Positions 8,123 to 15,929 of a stretch of 64,000 nt of DNA are shown in pieces (position 1 is the first letter of the stretch; the number at the start of each line of letters is the position of its first letter). The notes beneath the pieces are model-generated. The model was given only the letters and a program-made list of their open reading frames with translations. It did not search any database and was not told the origin of the DNA. Origin of the DNA: Terriglobia bacterium (GTDB taxonomy: Bacteria; Acidobacteriota; Terriglobia; Terriglobales; Acidobacteriaceae); NCBI GenBank assembly GCA_020073165.1, contig JAIQFP010000005.1, positions 124,001-188,000 of the forward strand. Direction: 5' to 3'. The translations under genes and the position numbers were made by a program.

Positions 8123-8721
8123 TTCTTTAAGATCGGATTGTATCCGTCGTTGACCAGCTTGGCCCGCACACTCTCGGCGTCCTTGATGTCGCTGAACGGT
8201 CCGACCTGTACGTGAAACAGTTTGTCCGAGGGCGAGCCGCTGGTGGCGAAGGCGGAATACTGCTTTTTCTTGAGTGCCCCCACCAGGGCTTCCGCATCTT
8301 CTTGCTTGCTGACGGCGGCTACCTGCACAAAGTAGCCATTGGTGGGCACAGCCAGCATCGGGTCGGGCGGAGCAGTGCTGCTATCCGAGGCCGGCGCCGC
8401 GCTGGTGCCCGGCGCGCTGCCGGCATCGCTGGCGGCAGTGTTACCGGACGACTGTGTGTCCCCGTCTTTCTGTTCCACGGCTTTGTAGAAAGTGAGGTTG
8501 GAAGGGGCAGGGCTGCTCACCGGCTTGACCGCGGATGGACGCGCGCCGGCATTCGCGGATTGCGTCACAGCAGCCAGGTCGGCGGCCAAGGGCTTCACCG
8601 AGCTTCGGCCCAGTGAAAATCCCAGCCCGAAAAACACCGCACACAGCAGCACCAGCCCGAAAAACACCCCCAGCATCTTACCTGTGCCCAGCGTAATTTC
8701 CGTGTCCTGCGACGCAGCCAT
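8119..8721 (-). CDS. SPOR-domain protein with one membrane anchor
   Basis: This 200-residue protein starts at the ATG at 8721; the longer open frame upstream would read through a palindromic repeat and is rejected. A short cytoplasmic N-terminus is followed by one membrane helix (about 17-37, LGVFFGLVLLCAVFFGLGF). A Ser/Ala/Pro-rich linker (about 40-125) leads to a C-terminal SPOR domain (about 128-198: GYFVQVAAVSKQEDAEALV, FHVQVGPFSDIKDAESV). SPOR domains bind denuded peptidoglycan glycans and usually place proteins at the division septum. It is the last gene of a minus-strand run behind slipin, nfeD and a TPR protein. Its stop codon falls in a repeat unit. Confidence 0.88.
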   Translation of the reverse strand: MAASQDTEITLGTGKMLGVFFGLVLLCAVFFGLGFSLGRSSVKPLAADLAAVTQSANAGARPSAVKPVSSPAPSNLTFYKAVEQKDGDTQSSGNTAASDAGSAPGTSAAPASDSSTAPPDPMLAVPTNGYFVQVAAVSKQEDAEALVGALKKKQYSAFATSGSPSDKLFHVQVGPFSDIKDAESVRAKLVNDGYNPILKK

Positions 8722-8740
8722 GGTTTGCTCCGGCGAAGTC

Positions 8741-8774
8741 TGGTAGGAGACGCTGCTTGCAGCGTCTCCTACCA
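8741..8774. repeat. Dispersed palindrome, copy 1 (16-bp perfect stem)
   Basis: TGGTAGGAGACGCTGC and its exact reverse complement are separated by only TT. This occupies the gap between slipin and the SPOR gene. It shares the core GAGACGC-NGC-TT-GCN-GCGTCTC with the copy at 18801-18822 and a decayed copy near 48322. The central stem pair is T-A here and A-T at 18801-18822, so pairing is preserved while sequence changes. Confidence 0.85.
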
Positions 8775-8782
8775 CCACTGCT

Positions 8783-9556
8783 TTAGCCGCCTTCTTTCTT
8801 TCCGATGAGCTTCTGGATCCCAGTGAAGATGTCAACCGGAACCGGGAAAACGACAGTGGTGTTCTTCTCCACCCCGATCTCCGTCAACGTTTGCAGGTAG
8901 CGCAATTGCACGCTCACCGGTTCGGTGGCCAGCAACTTGGCCGCATCCACCAACCGTTGCGCCGCCGAGAACTCGCCTTCCGCGTGAATGATCTTGGAAC
9001 GCTTCTCGCGTTCCGCCTCCGCCTGCTTGGCCATGGCGCGCAGCATGGACTCGGGCATGTCCACCTGCTTGACTTCGACATTCGCGACCTTCACGCCCCA
9101 GGGGGCGGTATGGGTGTCGAGAATGCTCTGTAGCCGCAGGTTGATCTTTTCGCGATGCGCCAGTAGTTCATCCAGTTCCTGCTCGCCCAGCACCGAACGC
9201 AACGTAGTCTGCGCAAACTGCGACGTCTGGTAGACGTAATTGGAAACTTCCACCACCGCCCGCCGCGGCTCAATCACACGCAGGAAAATCACGGCATTCA
9301 CTTTGAGGGTAACGTTATCGCGGGTAATGATGTCCTGGGGAGGAACCTCGAGGGCCTCCTGTCGCAGGGAAATGCGCACCATGCGGTCGACCGGCGCGAA
9401 CACCAGGATGATGCCCGGACCTTTGGCGTCAGGCAACAGGCGGCCCAACCGGAAGATCACTCCGCGTTCATATTCGGCCAGGATCTTGATTGAACTCAAA
9501 AGGTACAGAACGACAATGATGATGGCGATGGTAGTAAAGCCAAATCCAAGTTCCAT
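8783..9556 (-). CDS. Slipin / stomatin-like SPFH protein
   Basis: The protein has 257 residues, the usual size for bacterial slipins. It has an N-terminal membrane hairpin (about 1-27, FTTIAIIIVVLYLLSSI), then the SPFH signature EYERGVIFRLGRLLPDAKGPG and DRMVRISLRQEALEVPPQ. An Ala/Glu-rich coiled coil (MAKQAEAEREKRSKIIHAEGE) and an oligomerisation tail follow. The ATG at 9556 has GGAGG five bases upstream; the GTG at 9568 would overlap that site. It follows an NfeD-type protease on the same strand. Slipin-NfeD pairs are a known conserved unit in which the membrane protease cleaves or is scaffolded by the stomatin partner, with roles in membrane quality control. Confidence 0.93.
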   Translation of the reverse strand: MELGFGFTTIAIIIVVLYLLSSIKILAEYERGVIFRLGRLLPDAKGPGIILVFAPVDRMVRISLRQEALEVPPQDIITRDNVTLKVNAVIFLRVIEPRRAVVEVSNYVYQTSQFAQTTLRSVLGEQELDELLAHREKINLRLQSILDTHTAPWGVKVANVEVKQVDMPESMLRAMAKQAEAEREKRSKIIHAEGEFSAAQRLVDAAKLLATEPVSVQLRYLQTLTEIGVEKNTTVVFPVPVDIFTGIQKLIGKKEGG

Positions 9557-9663
9557 GACTGCCTCCACGCCTGATTGTCAGGGATATTCCTGTGGCGGAT
9601 TGTATCGCACTTCCCGCCGCGAAAGCGGTGACCTGGGTTGTCTGCGGTGGTGCCTGAACTGCC

Positions 9664-10989
9664 TCAAACCGTCGTCACCGCGGTTCTCTGCAGCGACGGT
9701 ACCGGTTCGACCTGCAATTGCAGACCATCGATCCTGCGCACGATGACCGACTGGCCGGCCGAGACGTTGGATGAAGCCACTGCATCCCACAGTTCGCCAT
9801 GCACGAATACTTTGCCTCGCGGAGACAGCGCGGTCTGCGCCTGGCCCATCTCGCCGACCAGCCCCTGCGCGCCGGTGACCACTTTGTTTCGCCGCGCCTT
9901 GAGGGCGATTCCCATCAGAAATACGGTGATGACGCCTAGCGGAATGCTGACCGCCAGCGCGGTCAGGAGATGCACCCGCATTTCGGGGATGGGCGCATCC
10001 ACCAGCAACAACGCACCCAGCACCATGGTGGTGATTCCGCCAATAGCGAGCACTCCATGGGTGGCGAACTTGGCTTCCAGGGCGAACAGGGCGAACGAAG
10101 CCAGGATCAGCACAATAGCTGCAAAGCGAACCGGCAGAAGATTGAGGGCAAAGACCGCCAGCAGGATGAAAATCACACCCACGGTTCCCGGAACGACCGC
10201 GCCGGGGTGGTTGAACTCCGCATACAACGCCAGGGCCCCAATGGCCAGCAGGATGAACGCTATATTGGGGTCCATGATGAACGCAAGAATGCGTTGCTTC
10301 AGGGTCATCTCGAAAGGACGGACAGGCTGCCCCACCAGATCGAGTTTGATGGCCTCGCCGCTGAAGCGCTTTACCGGCTTGCCCTGGATCTGCTTGAACA
10401 GGTCCTCCTCGCTAGGCGCTACGTAGTCGATCAGGTGTTGCGAGAGCGCTTCCTGTTCGGTGAAGGACTTGGACTGCCGTACTGCGGTCTCCGCAATCTC
10501 CACGTTGCGGCCACGCTTCGAAACCACGGAGCGCATCAGCGCGGCGGAGTCGTTTTCCAACTTCTCCTTCATCACATCATCCATCTTGCCGCCGGTGATG
10601 GTGACAGGATGCGCCGCGCCGGTATTGGTTCCGGGCGCCATGGCCGCCACGTCTGCGCTCTCCAGAATAAAGAACCCGGCGGATGCAGCCCGGCTCCCGC
10701 TGGGCGTCACGTAGATAATCACCGGCACTTTGGCCGCCAGGATTTTCTCGAGGATGTCACGGGTCGACTCCAAGAGTCCGCCCGGAGTGTTCATCTCGAT
10801 CAGCAAGGCCTGGTCTTTATTCCGCTCCGCCTCCGCAATCGCCCGACCGATGTACTCCTCGGTGATGGGATGAATGGTGTCGTTCACCACGATCTTGAGC
10901 ACTTCGGCGGAGCAGGGAACTGTGACCACGGACAACACCAGTCCCGCCAGCAAACCATAGGCAACGCACGATAGCAGAGAAGTTTTCAT
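9664..10989 (-). CDS. NfeD-family membrane-bound serine protease (ClpP-like plus NfeD C-domain)
   Basis: The protein has 441 residues, the long form of NfeD. It comprises a signal peptide (1-28), a ClpP-like protease domain (about 30-230) and a membrane region with four to five helices (about 245-360). A C-terminal OB-fold NfeDC domain (about 375-435: VGEMGQAQTALSPRGKVFVHGE) follows. The nucleophile is probably Ser103 in GSRAASAGFF and the catalytic Lys lies in the KEKLENDSA segment (near 143), matching the Ser-Lys dyad known for PH1510. Its start overlaps the stop of the TPR gene (ATGA, 10986-10989), so the two are translationally coupled. Slipin follows 107 bases downstream. Confidence 0.93.
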   Translation of the reverse strand: MKTSLLSCVAYGLLAGLVLSVVTVPCSAEVLKIVVNDTIHPITEEYIGRAIAEAERNKDQALLIEMNTPGGLLESTRDILEKILAAKVPVIIYVTPSGSRAASAGFFILESADVAAMAPGTNTGAAHPVTITGGKMDDVMKEKLENDSAALMRSVVSKRGRNVEIAETAVRQSKSFTEQEALSQHLIDYVAPSEEDLFKQIQGKPVKRFSGEAIKLDLVGQPVRPFEMTLKQRILAFIMDPNIAFILLAIGALALYAEFNHPGAVVPGTVGVIFILLAVFALNLLPVRFAAIVLILASFALFALEAKFATHGVLAIGGITTMVLGALLLVDAPIPEMRVHLLTALAVSIPLGVITVFLMGIALKARRNKVVTGAQGLVGEMGQAQTALSPRGKVFVHGELWDAVASSNVSAGQSVIVRRIDGLQLQVEPVPSLQRTAVTTV

Positions 10990-12593
10990 CGATTTGGCAG
11001 CGGCTGCGCTTTCTCCGCGAGCTTGGCTGCGACGGCGCGCTTCAATTCCAGCGCCTGGATATTCGACGGTTCCAAACGCAAGGCCCGGTCCACGTTCTCC
11101 GCGGCCGTCTCAGTTCTATTGTCTCTCAAATCCAGCCGTGCCAGTACCAACAAGGGCTCAGCAAACTGGCGCAATCGCAAGGCGGTCTCCGCCTCCGTGC
11201 GTGCCCCGGTGGCATCCTGATTCGCCTCGAGCACCCGCGCCAGCCCGGCGTGGGCTTCGGCGTTGGAAGGATCGAGCGTCACCGACTCCCGGAACTCTCT
11301 GTCCGCCTCGGCCACAAAACCCTGCGCCAGCAGTTCATGTCCGCGGTCGGCGTGGAATCGCGCATGTACCCGGGGATCGTCTTTCGCCAGACGCTGCTCT
11401 CCTACCGCATCGATCTTCAGGACCAACTGGCGGAAAGAGCTCTCTTCGTAGTTGATTCGGATACGTTCCAGTGGAATCTTTCGGTTCGCCAAGCCGTCCC
11501 CCTGGGCGTGCGAGATAGCGTTGTTGGCAACACTGTCCAGCAGTGCCTTGGCTTCCGCATCGCCGGGCCGCAGTGCCAGAGCTTCGCGCAGCTGGCGTGA
11601 GGCGCCGGCAAGGTCGCCGGCCCGGAACAGCGCCACGCCCAGGTTGAAGCGGTAGTCGGCATCGCTGGGATCGGCATCCACGGCTTTCTGGAAGGAGTCT
11701 GCAGCACCCTTTTTCCCGCGCCGCGAGGTCACCACTCCCAGGTTGTTGTACACCTCGGCCAGGGGCAGGCGCGCAGCCACAAGGCCGAAGGCGGACTCGG
11801 CCCGCTCGTAGGCGCCCTGGTAGTAGGCTGCCAGGCCCAGATAGAAATTCGCTTCCTGGGCCTCGGGAGCATCCTGCGCCACGCGTCCCAACCAAGCGGC
11901 GGCCTGATCGTACTGCCGCTCCCGGTAGCAAGTCTCTCCGAGTTGCAGCAGCGCCTCCGGGTAGGCCGGACTCAGCCGCACCGCTTCGCTAAAGCGCCGG
12001 ATCCGCTCTCCCTCGGTCGGGGCGAGGACCCCGCGCACGTAATTCTCAAAGGCGTCCAGTCGGACCGGGGCGGCCGACGCCACATACGCCTGGCGCGTCG
12101 TCGCCATTTCCGGATGCAGTTGATGCAGCAGATCCCAAGCCAGCGCGGTCTGGATATCAATCAGTTCCACCAGGGGGCCTGCTTCGCGCACCTCCGGCCA
12201 AAGGCGATCTTGCCGCATATCCAGTAGTCGGGCCGCGGTGCTGAAAATCCGTCCATCGAAGCTGTAGCTGCCCAGCAACACATAGTCCACGTCCATCTGC
12301 TCGGCGATGCGATAAATCGTGGCTCGTGAGGGATGTACATCCATTGGTATGCCCAGCCGTTCGTAGGCCCGCATCCGATCCGTCCGGGTCAGCGCGTACA
12401 TCGACGAAGAGGTCAACCGCTCCTGCAGAAGTTCGGGAAAAGATTCTCCGATCCATTCCAGCCCTGGAGCTTTGGATTGGTTTTCGAAGGGAACTACGAC
12501 GATGGTTTGTCCGCCCGGGACCGATCCTTGGGCGAAAGCGGCCAGGGACAGAGCCACAAGAACAAACGGGGCAGTAAGACAGCGGAATCGCAA
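10986..12593 (-). CDS. Secreted TPR protein with FlgO/CsgG-like N-terminal domain
   Basis: This 535-residue protein starts at a TTG giving a signal peptide (RFRCLTAPFVLVALSLAAFA). Residues about 28-170 (IVVVPFENQSKAPGLEWIGE, then VDYVLLGSYSFDG) resemble the adenylate-cyclase-associated/FlgO-like domain that builds a P-loop-free sensor or outer-membrane lipoprotein fold. Tetratricopeptide repeats run from about 200 to 520, the clearest being YNNLGVVTSRRGKKGAADSF and YRFNLGVALFRAGDLAGA. It overlaps nfeD by four bases and heads the nfeD-slipin-SPOR run. A scaffold role in envelope assembly is an inference. The TTG start lacks a strong ribosome site. Confidence 0.82.
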   Translation of the reverse strand: MRFRCLTAPFVLVALSLAAFAQGSVPGGQTIVVVPFENQSKAPGLEWIGESFPELLQERLTSSSMYALTRTDRMRAYERLGIPMDVHPSRATIYRIAEQMDVDYVLLGSYSFDGRIFSTAARLLDMRQDRLWPEVREAGPLVELIDIQTALAWDLLHQLHPEMATTRQAYVASAAPVRLDAFENYVRGVLAPTEGERIRRFSEAVRLSPAYPEALLQLGETCYRERQYDQAAAWLGRVAQDAPEAQEANFYLGLAAYYQGAYERAESAFGLVAARLPLAEVYNNLGVVTSRRGKKGAADSFQKAVDADPSDADYRFNLGVALFRAGDLAGASRQLREALALRPGDAEAKALLDSVANNAISHAQGDGLANRKIPLERIRINYEESSFRQLVLKIDAVGEQRLAKDDPRVHARFHADRGHELLAQGFVAEADREFRESVTLDPSNAEAHAGLARVLEANQDATGARTEAETALRLRQFAEPLLVLARLDLRDNRTETAAENVDRALRLEPSNIQALELKRAVAAKLAEKAQPLPNR

Positions 12594-12761
12594 AGCAAGT
12601 CAATTATAACGGCTCGGCCTAGTGGAGCCTCTATTACCACTGGACATGCAGGAAGCAGAGCCCGGGCATTTGCACAACACTAATCCGTCTGGCGTGGGGC
12701 TCAACGTTCGCTGCACGTGCAGCGTTTCGGACAGGAGTTGGGCAATTGAAGGTCCCAGAAA

Positions 12762-12777
12762 GTGCAAATTATTGCAC
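12762..12777. promoter_or_regulatory. Inverted repeat GTGCAA-N4-TTGCAC
   Basis: A perfect 6-bp inverted repeat with a 4-base AT spacer lies in the 460-base gap between the divergent TPR gene (start 12593) and the first sedolisin gene. It resembles a repressor site. Its position, about 290 bases before the sedolisin ATG and 170 before the TPR start, does not decide which gene it serves. Confidence 0.35.
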
Positions 12778-12817
12778 ACTTCGGGTACGAAACATCGCGA
12801 AATTCACAATAACGATG

Positions 12818-13053
12818 AGTAGTAGTGAGGCTTCTCTGCCATAATGTACGGCGCCCTGTTGAGGATGGCTCCCACGATAGGCAGGCGCTGATAGATCGCG
12901 GGCAATATCAGAGCAGCCTCCGATAAGACCACTGTTACGAACTTTGTGTGTCTGTCTGCTGTGAGGACTGTTTGCGTGGAGGGGCCGTTTTCCAATTCCG
13001 ATCTTATCGCGGACTTGTTCCAACTACGCCCACGAAGGAGAACTACACAAATT
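12818..13053 (+). promoter_or_regulatory. Leader of first sedolisin gene, conserved with the second leader
   Basis: No coding sequence was recognised in this 5' region. Two blocks are shared with the leader of the second sedolisin gene. Block 1 (12818-12892) starts AGTAGTAGTG and includes TCTGCCATA and CCTGTTNAGGAT. Block 2 (about 12976-13053) includes CGTGGAGG, CTTATCGCGGACT and the AAGGAGAAC ribosome site (13035-13040, 13 bases from the ATG). The spacer between the blocks differs. The blocks may be promoter plus structured leader. Confidence 0.5.
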
Positions 13054-14247
13054 ATGAAAAAGCTCCTCTTACTGACACTCGTGATTCTGGCAAGTGCCGG
13101 GTTCGTCAACGCGCAAGTTAAAGGACACGTACTCATCCCGGATTCCAGCATCGCTCGGCCGGGGGATGCGGGCATCCGGGCCCACACCAACCATCTCATA
13201 TTTGTCCCTGACCAGGGAGACTCGACCTCACCGCAAGGCGAGACGCCTGCATCGTTGGGTTGCGTGTACGGACTGGTATCCAGTCCCAAGCCGGGTTGCC
13301 CAAAGACCACTTCAACCTCCAATCCCAGCGGCGGCAGCGGCCTGATTGTGATCGTGGACGCGTTTGATTACGCTTCAGCCGCGTCGGACCTGGCAACCTT
13401 CTCCAGCACGCTTGGACTGCCCGCACCAAAATTCCACGTCGCGTTTGCCTCAGGGAAACCGACTCCTGACTGTGGCTGGAACCAGGAAGCAGCACTGGAC
13501 ATCGAATGGTCCCACGCCATGGCGCCCAATGCCGTCATCGTTCTGATGGAAGCCAAGACGAACAGCACCAGCGATCTGATGAAAGCGGTGGACAAGGCCA
13601 ATTCGCTCATTGCAGCGCACGGGGGCAAGGGTGAAGTCTCAATGAGCTGGCAGAGCGGTGAGTTCTCGGGCGAAACCAGCCTGGACTCGCATTTCACCGG
13701 CTCCAACGTGGTGTACTTCGCCTCCAGCGGTGATTCCGGCGGAATCGTGGGATGGCCCAGCACTTCGGTGAATGTGGTGTCGGCCGGAGGCACGACCGTG
13801 CATCGTGACAGCAATGGCAATTTCACCAATGAGATCGCCTGGGCCGGAAGTGGCGGTGGTGACAGCACCATCGAGCTGCGGCCGACCTTCCAGGATGTCA
13901 TCCAGAACATCGTTGGCACCCACCGCGGTACACCGGACTTCTCGTTCGATGCGGATCCCAATACCGGAGTATCCGTCTACGAGACCTCTCCGGCTTGCGG
14001 CGGCAACGATAAGTGGCTGGTGTTCGGCGGTACCAGCGTGTCGTCACCGGCACTGGCGGGTGTAGTCAATTCCACGGGTTCGTTTAACGCCAGCAGCCAG
14101 GCGGAAAATACCGAGATCTACGGCAACATGGGTAACACCTCAGAGTTCACCGATATCAAAGCCGGGGTTTGTGGCAGTCATTCATCGGTGGCCGGTTGGG
14201 ACTTCTGCACTGGGGTGGGAAGCGACAAGGGCAAATCGGGGAAGTAG
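13054..14247 (+). CDS. Sedolisin-like (S53) secreted serine-carboxyl peptidase, copy 1
   Basis: This 397-residue protein has a signal peptide (MKKLLLLTLVILASAGFVNA). The sedolisin catalytic set is complete: Glu145 and Asp149 in EAALDIEWSHAMAP, oxyanion Asp227 in FASSGDSGG, and Ser328 in FGGTSVSSPALAGV. The core strand VIVDAFDYASAASDLATF matches the family start of the catalytic domain. Sedolisins normally carry a propeptide of roughly 150-200 residues; only about 80 residues precede the catalytic core here, so the activation domain is absent or replaced. The C-terminal GWDFCTGVGS is family-typical. The gene 375 bases downstream is a close paralogue. The enzyme probably degrades proteins outside the cell at acid pH. 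Confidence 0.88.
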   Translation: MKKLLLLTLVILASAGFVNAQVKGHVLIPDSSIARPGDAGIRAHTNHLIFVPDQGDSTSPQGETPASLGCVYGLVSSPKPGCPKTTSTSNPSGGSGLIVIVDAFDYASAASDLATFSSTLGLPAPKFHVAFASGKPTPDCGWNQEAALDIEWSHAMAPNAVIVLMEAKTNSTSDLMKAVDKANSLIAAHGGKGEVSMSWQSGEFSGETSLDSHFTGSNVVYFASSGDSGGIVGWPSTSVNVVSAGGTTVHRDSNGNFTNEIAWAGSGGGDSTIELRPTFQDVIQNIVGTHRGTPDFSFDADPNTGVSVYETSPACGGNDKWLVFGGTSVSSPALAGVVNSTGSFNASSQAENTEIYGNMGNTSEFTDIKAGVCGSHSSVAGWDFCTGVGSDKGKSGK

Positions 14248-14326
14248 CTAGAGTTGCTCACGCAACGGGGCCAAAGTGATGGCTGAAATACGGTGTGGCG
14301 AGCCAGGCAGCACAACAACGAACCCT

Positions 14327-14621
14327 AGTAGTAGTGTCCTGTCTGCCATATTGTTTTGCGGCCTGTTAAGGATTGGCCTCCAAGATAGGTAGAGGCGGAA
14401 GGCCCATTAGGGTGCTCCTCTGGTGGGCCTTCGGCCGCAACACAGGAACGTCAGACCCGCCCTCCCGCACAACCCCAGGACGAACTACGGGTGGCCCAGG
14501 AGTGGACTGATTCAATTTCATAGGTGGCTTACTTGGGATGTTCACGTGGAGGCGTACTCGCCGATTCTAGGCTTTATCGCGGACTCATTTAACCCAGCTC
14601 AAGCAAGGAGAACCTCGCAAA
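14327..14621 (+). promoter_or_regulatory. Leader of second sedolisin gene, with hairpin
   Basis: The region carries the same two conserved blocks as the leader of copy 1: block 1 at 14327-14400, and block 2 from about 14543 to the ATG with CTTTATCGCGGACT and AAGGAGAAC. The longer spacer contains a 9-bp stem (GAAGGCCCA 14398-14406 with TGGGCCTTC 14424-14432) directly after block 1. No open frame here looks real. It may be a regulatory leader or a remnant of the tandem duplication. Confidence 0.5.
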
Positions 14622-15824
14622 ATGAAGAAATATTCAATCCTGTTGTTGGCGCTTGTGGTCGTCGCAAGTGTCAGCTTTGCAGGCGCACAAGCCCAGAAGG
14701 GAACCATCATCGTCCCCGAGTCCAGCAGAACTACGATGGAAAACCTGTATGGTCTGAGCGCGCACACCAACCATTTGATCTATTTCGTGCCGGGCGGCGA
14801 CTCCTCCACCCCCCAGGGAGAAACTCCGGCCTCTCTGGGTTGCGTCTACGGCCTGGTGAAGAGCCCCTTGCCGGGATGCCCGAAGAAGACTTCCACCTCG
14901 AACCCGCAGGGCGGCAGCGGCGTCATCGTAATCGTGGACGCCTTTGACTACCCCACAGCGGCGGCGGATCTCGCGACTTTCTCCACCGCCTTTGGTTTGC
15001 CTGCTCCCAAGTTCCACGTTGCGTTCGCCAATGGCAAGCCGAGTCAGGACTGTGGATGGAACGAGGAAGCCGCTCTGGACATCGAGTGGGCGCATGCCAT
15101 GGCTCCTAACGCCACGATCGTGCTGATGGAAGCCAAGACCAACGGCACTACCGACCTGTTTGCTGCGGTCGACAAAGCCAACCAGATTATCGCGGCGCAC
15201 GGCGGCAAGGGCGAAGTCTCCATGAGTTGGGGCTACGGCAGCGACTTCTCCGGCGAGACCAGCCTGGATTCGCACTTCATGCAGTCGGGTGTGGTTTACT
15301 TTTCGTCCAGTGGCGACGCGGGTGGCATCGCCCAGTATCCCAGCACCTCTCCTTTCGTAGTGTCGGTGGGGGGAACCCGGGTGAACCGCGACAGCCAGGG
15401 CAACTTCACCAATGAAACAGCCTGGAGCGGCAGCGGCGGAGGGCCCAGCACGATCGAGCCCCGGCCTGCTTTTCAGGATGTGATCCAGAACATCGTTGGC
15501 ACCAAGCGCGGCACGCCCGACTATTCCTTTGACGGCGATCCGGGCACAGGAGTGTCGGTTTTCATTAGCGCTCCCGGGTGCAACCTCCAGTGGTCTATTT
15601 TCGGCGGAACCAGCGTGGGTACGCCCGCGCTGGCCGGCGTCGTGAATTCCACCCACCAATTCAAGAGCAGCAGCCAGGATGAGAACACCTTGATCTACAG
15701 CAACCTGGGCAACGCGGCCGACTTCAATGACATCACTTCCGGCTCGTGCGGCGGCAGGACATCGGCGGCAGGCTGGGACTTCTGCACTGGGGTAGGAAGC
15801 ACCCACGGCAGAGCAGGCAAGTAG
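14622..15824 (+). CDS. Sedolisin-like (S53) secreted serine-carboxyl peptidase, copy 2
   Basis: This 400-residue paralogue of the preceding gene aligns along its whole length, including the signal peptide (MKKYSILLLALVVVASVSFAGA). The catalytic set is again intact: Glu149/Asp153 (EAALDIEWAHAMAP), Asp232 (SSGDAGG) and Ser331 (FGGTSVGTPALAGV). It too lacks a full-length propeptide. The AAGGAG site lies 11 bases before the ATG. Both copies read through the same PQGETPASLGCVYGLV motif just before the catalytic domain, a family-specific segment that could replace the propeptide. A strong terminator follows 26 bases after the stop, so the pair is a self-contained tandem locus. Duplication followed by divergence is inferred. 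Confidence 0.88.
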   Translation: MKKYSILLLALVVVASVSFAGAQAQKGTIIVPESSRTTMENLYGLSAHTNHLIYFVPGGDSSTPQGETPASLGCVYGLVKSPLPGCPKKTSTSNPQGGSGVIVIVDAFDYPTAAADLATFSTAFGLPAPKFHVAFANGKPSQDCGWNEEAALDIEWAHAMAPNATIVLMEAKTNGTTDLFAAVDKANQIIAAHGGKGEVSMSWGYGSDFSGETSLDSHFMQSGVVYFSSSGDAGGIAQYPSTSPFVVSVGGTRVNRDSQGNFTNETAWSGSGGGPSTIEPRPAFQDVIQNIVGTKRGTPDYSFDGDPGTGVSVFISAPGCNLQWSIFGGTSVGTPALAGVVNSTHQFKSSSQDENTLIYSNLGNAADFNDITSGSCGGRTSAAGWDFCTGVGSTHGRAGK

Positions 15825-15850
15825 GTAGCTAGCCGTTCTTGTATTATTGG

Positions 15851-15879
15851 GGCCGCCGTGCACGCACGGCGGCCTTTTT
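15851..15879 (+). terminator. Rho-independent terminator after sedolisin copy 2
   Basis: A 10-bp GC-rich stem (GGCCGCCGTG 15851-15860 with CACGGCGGCC 15865-15874), a 4-base loop and a run of five T (15875-15879) lie directly after the second sedolisin stop. Confidence 0.92.
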
Positions 15880-15929
15880 CTGCCTTCGAAGAAGACAGGC
15901 TCAGCGCAACCTGGCTGGATGCTCGGCCT

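Noticed and set aside
9970-10974. Plus-strand open frame over nfeD
   Set aside because: Antisense to a clear NfeD protease and rich in His/Gln/Arg without structure.
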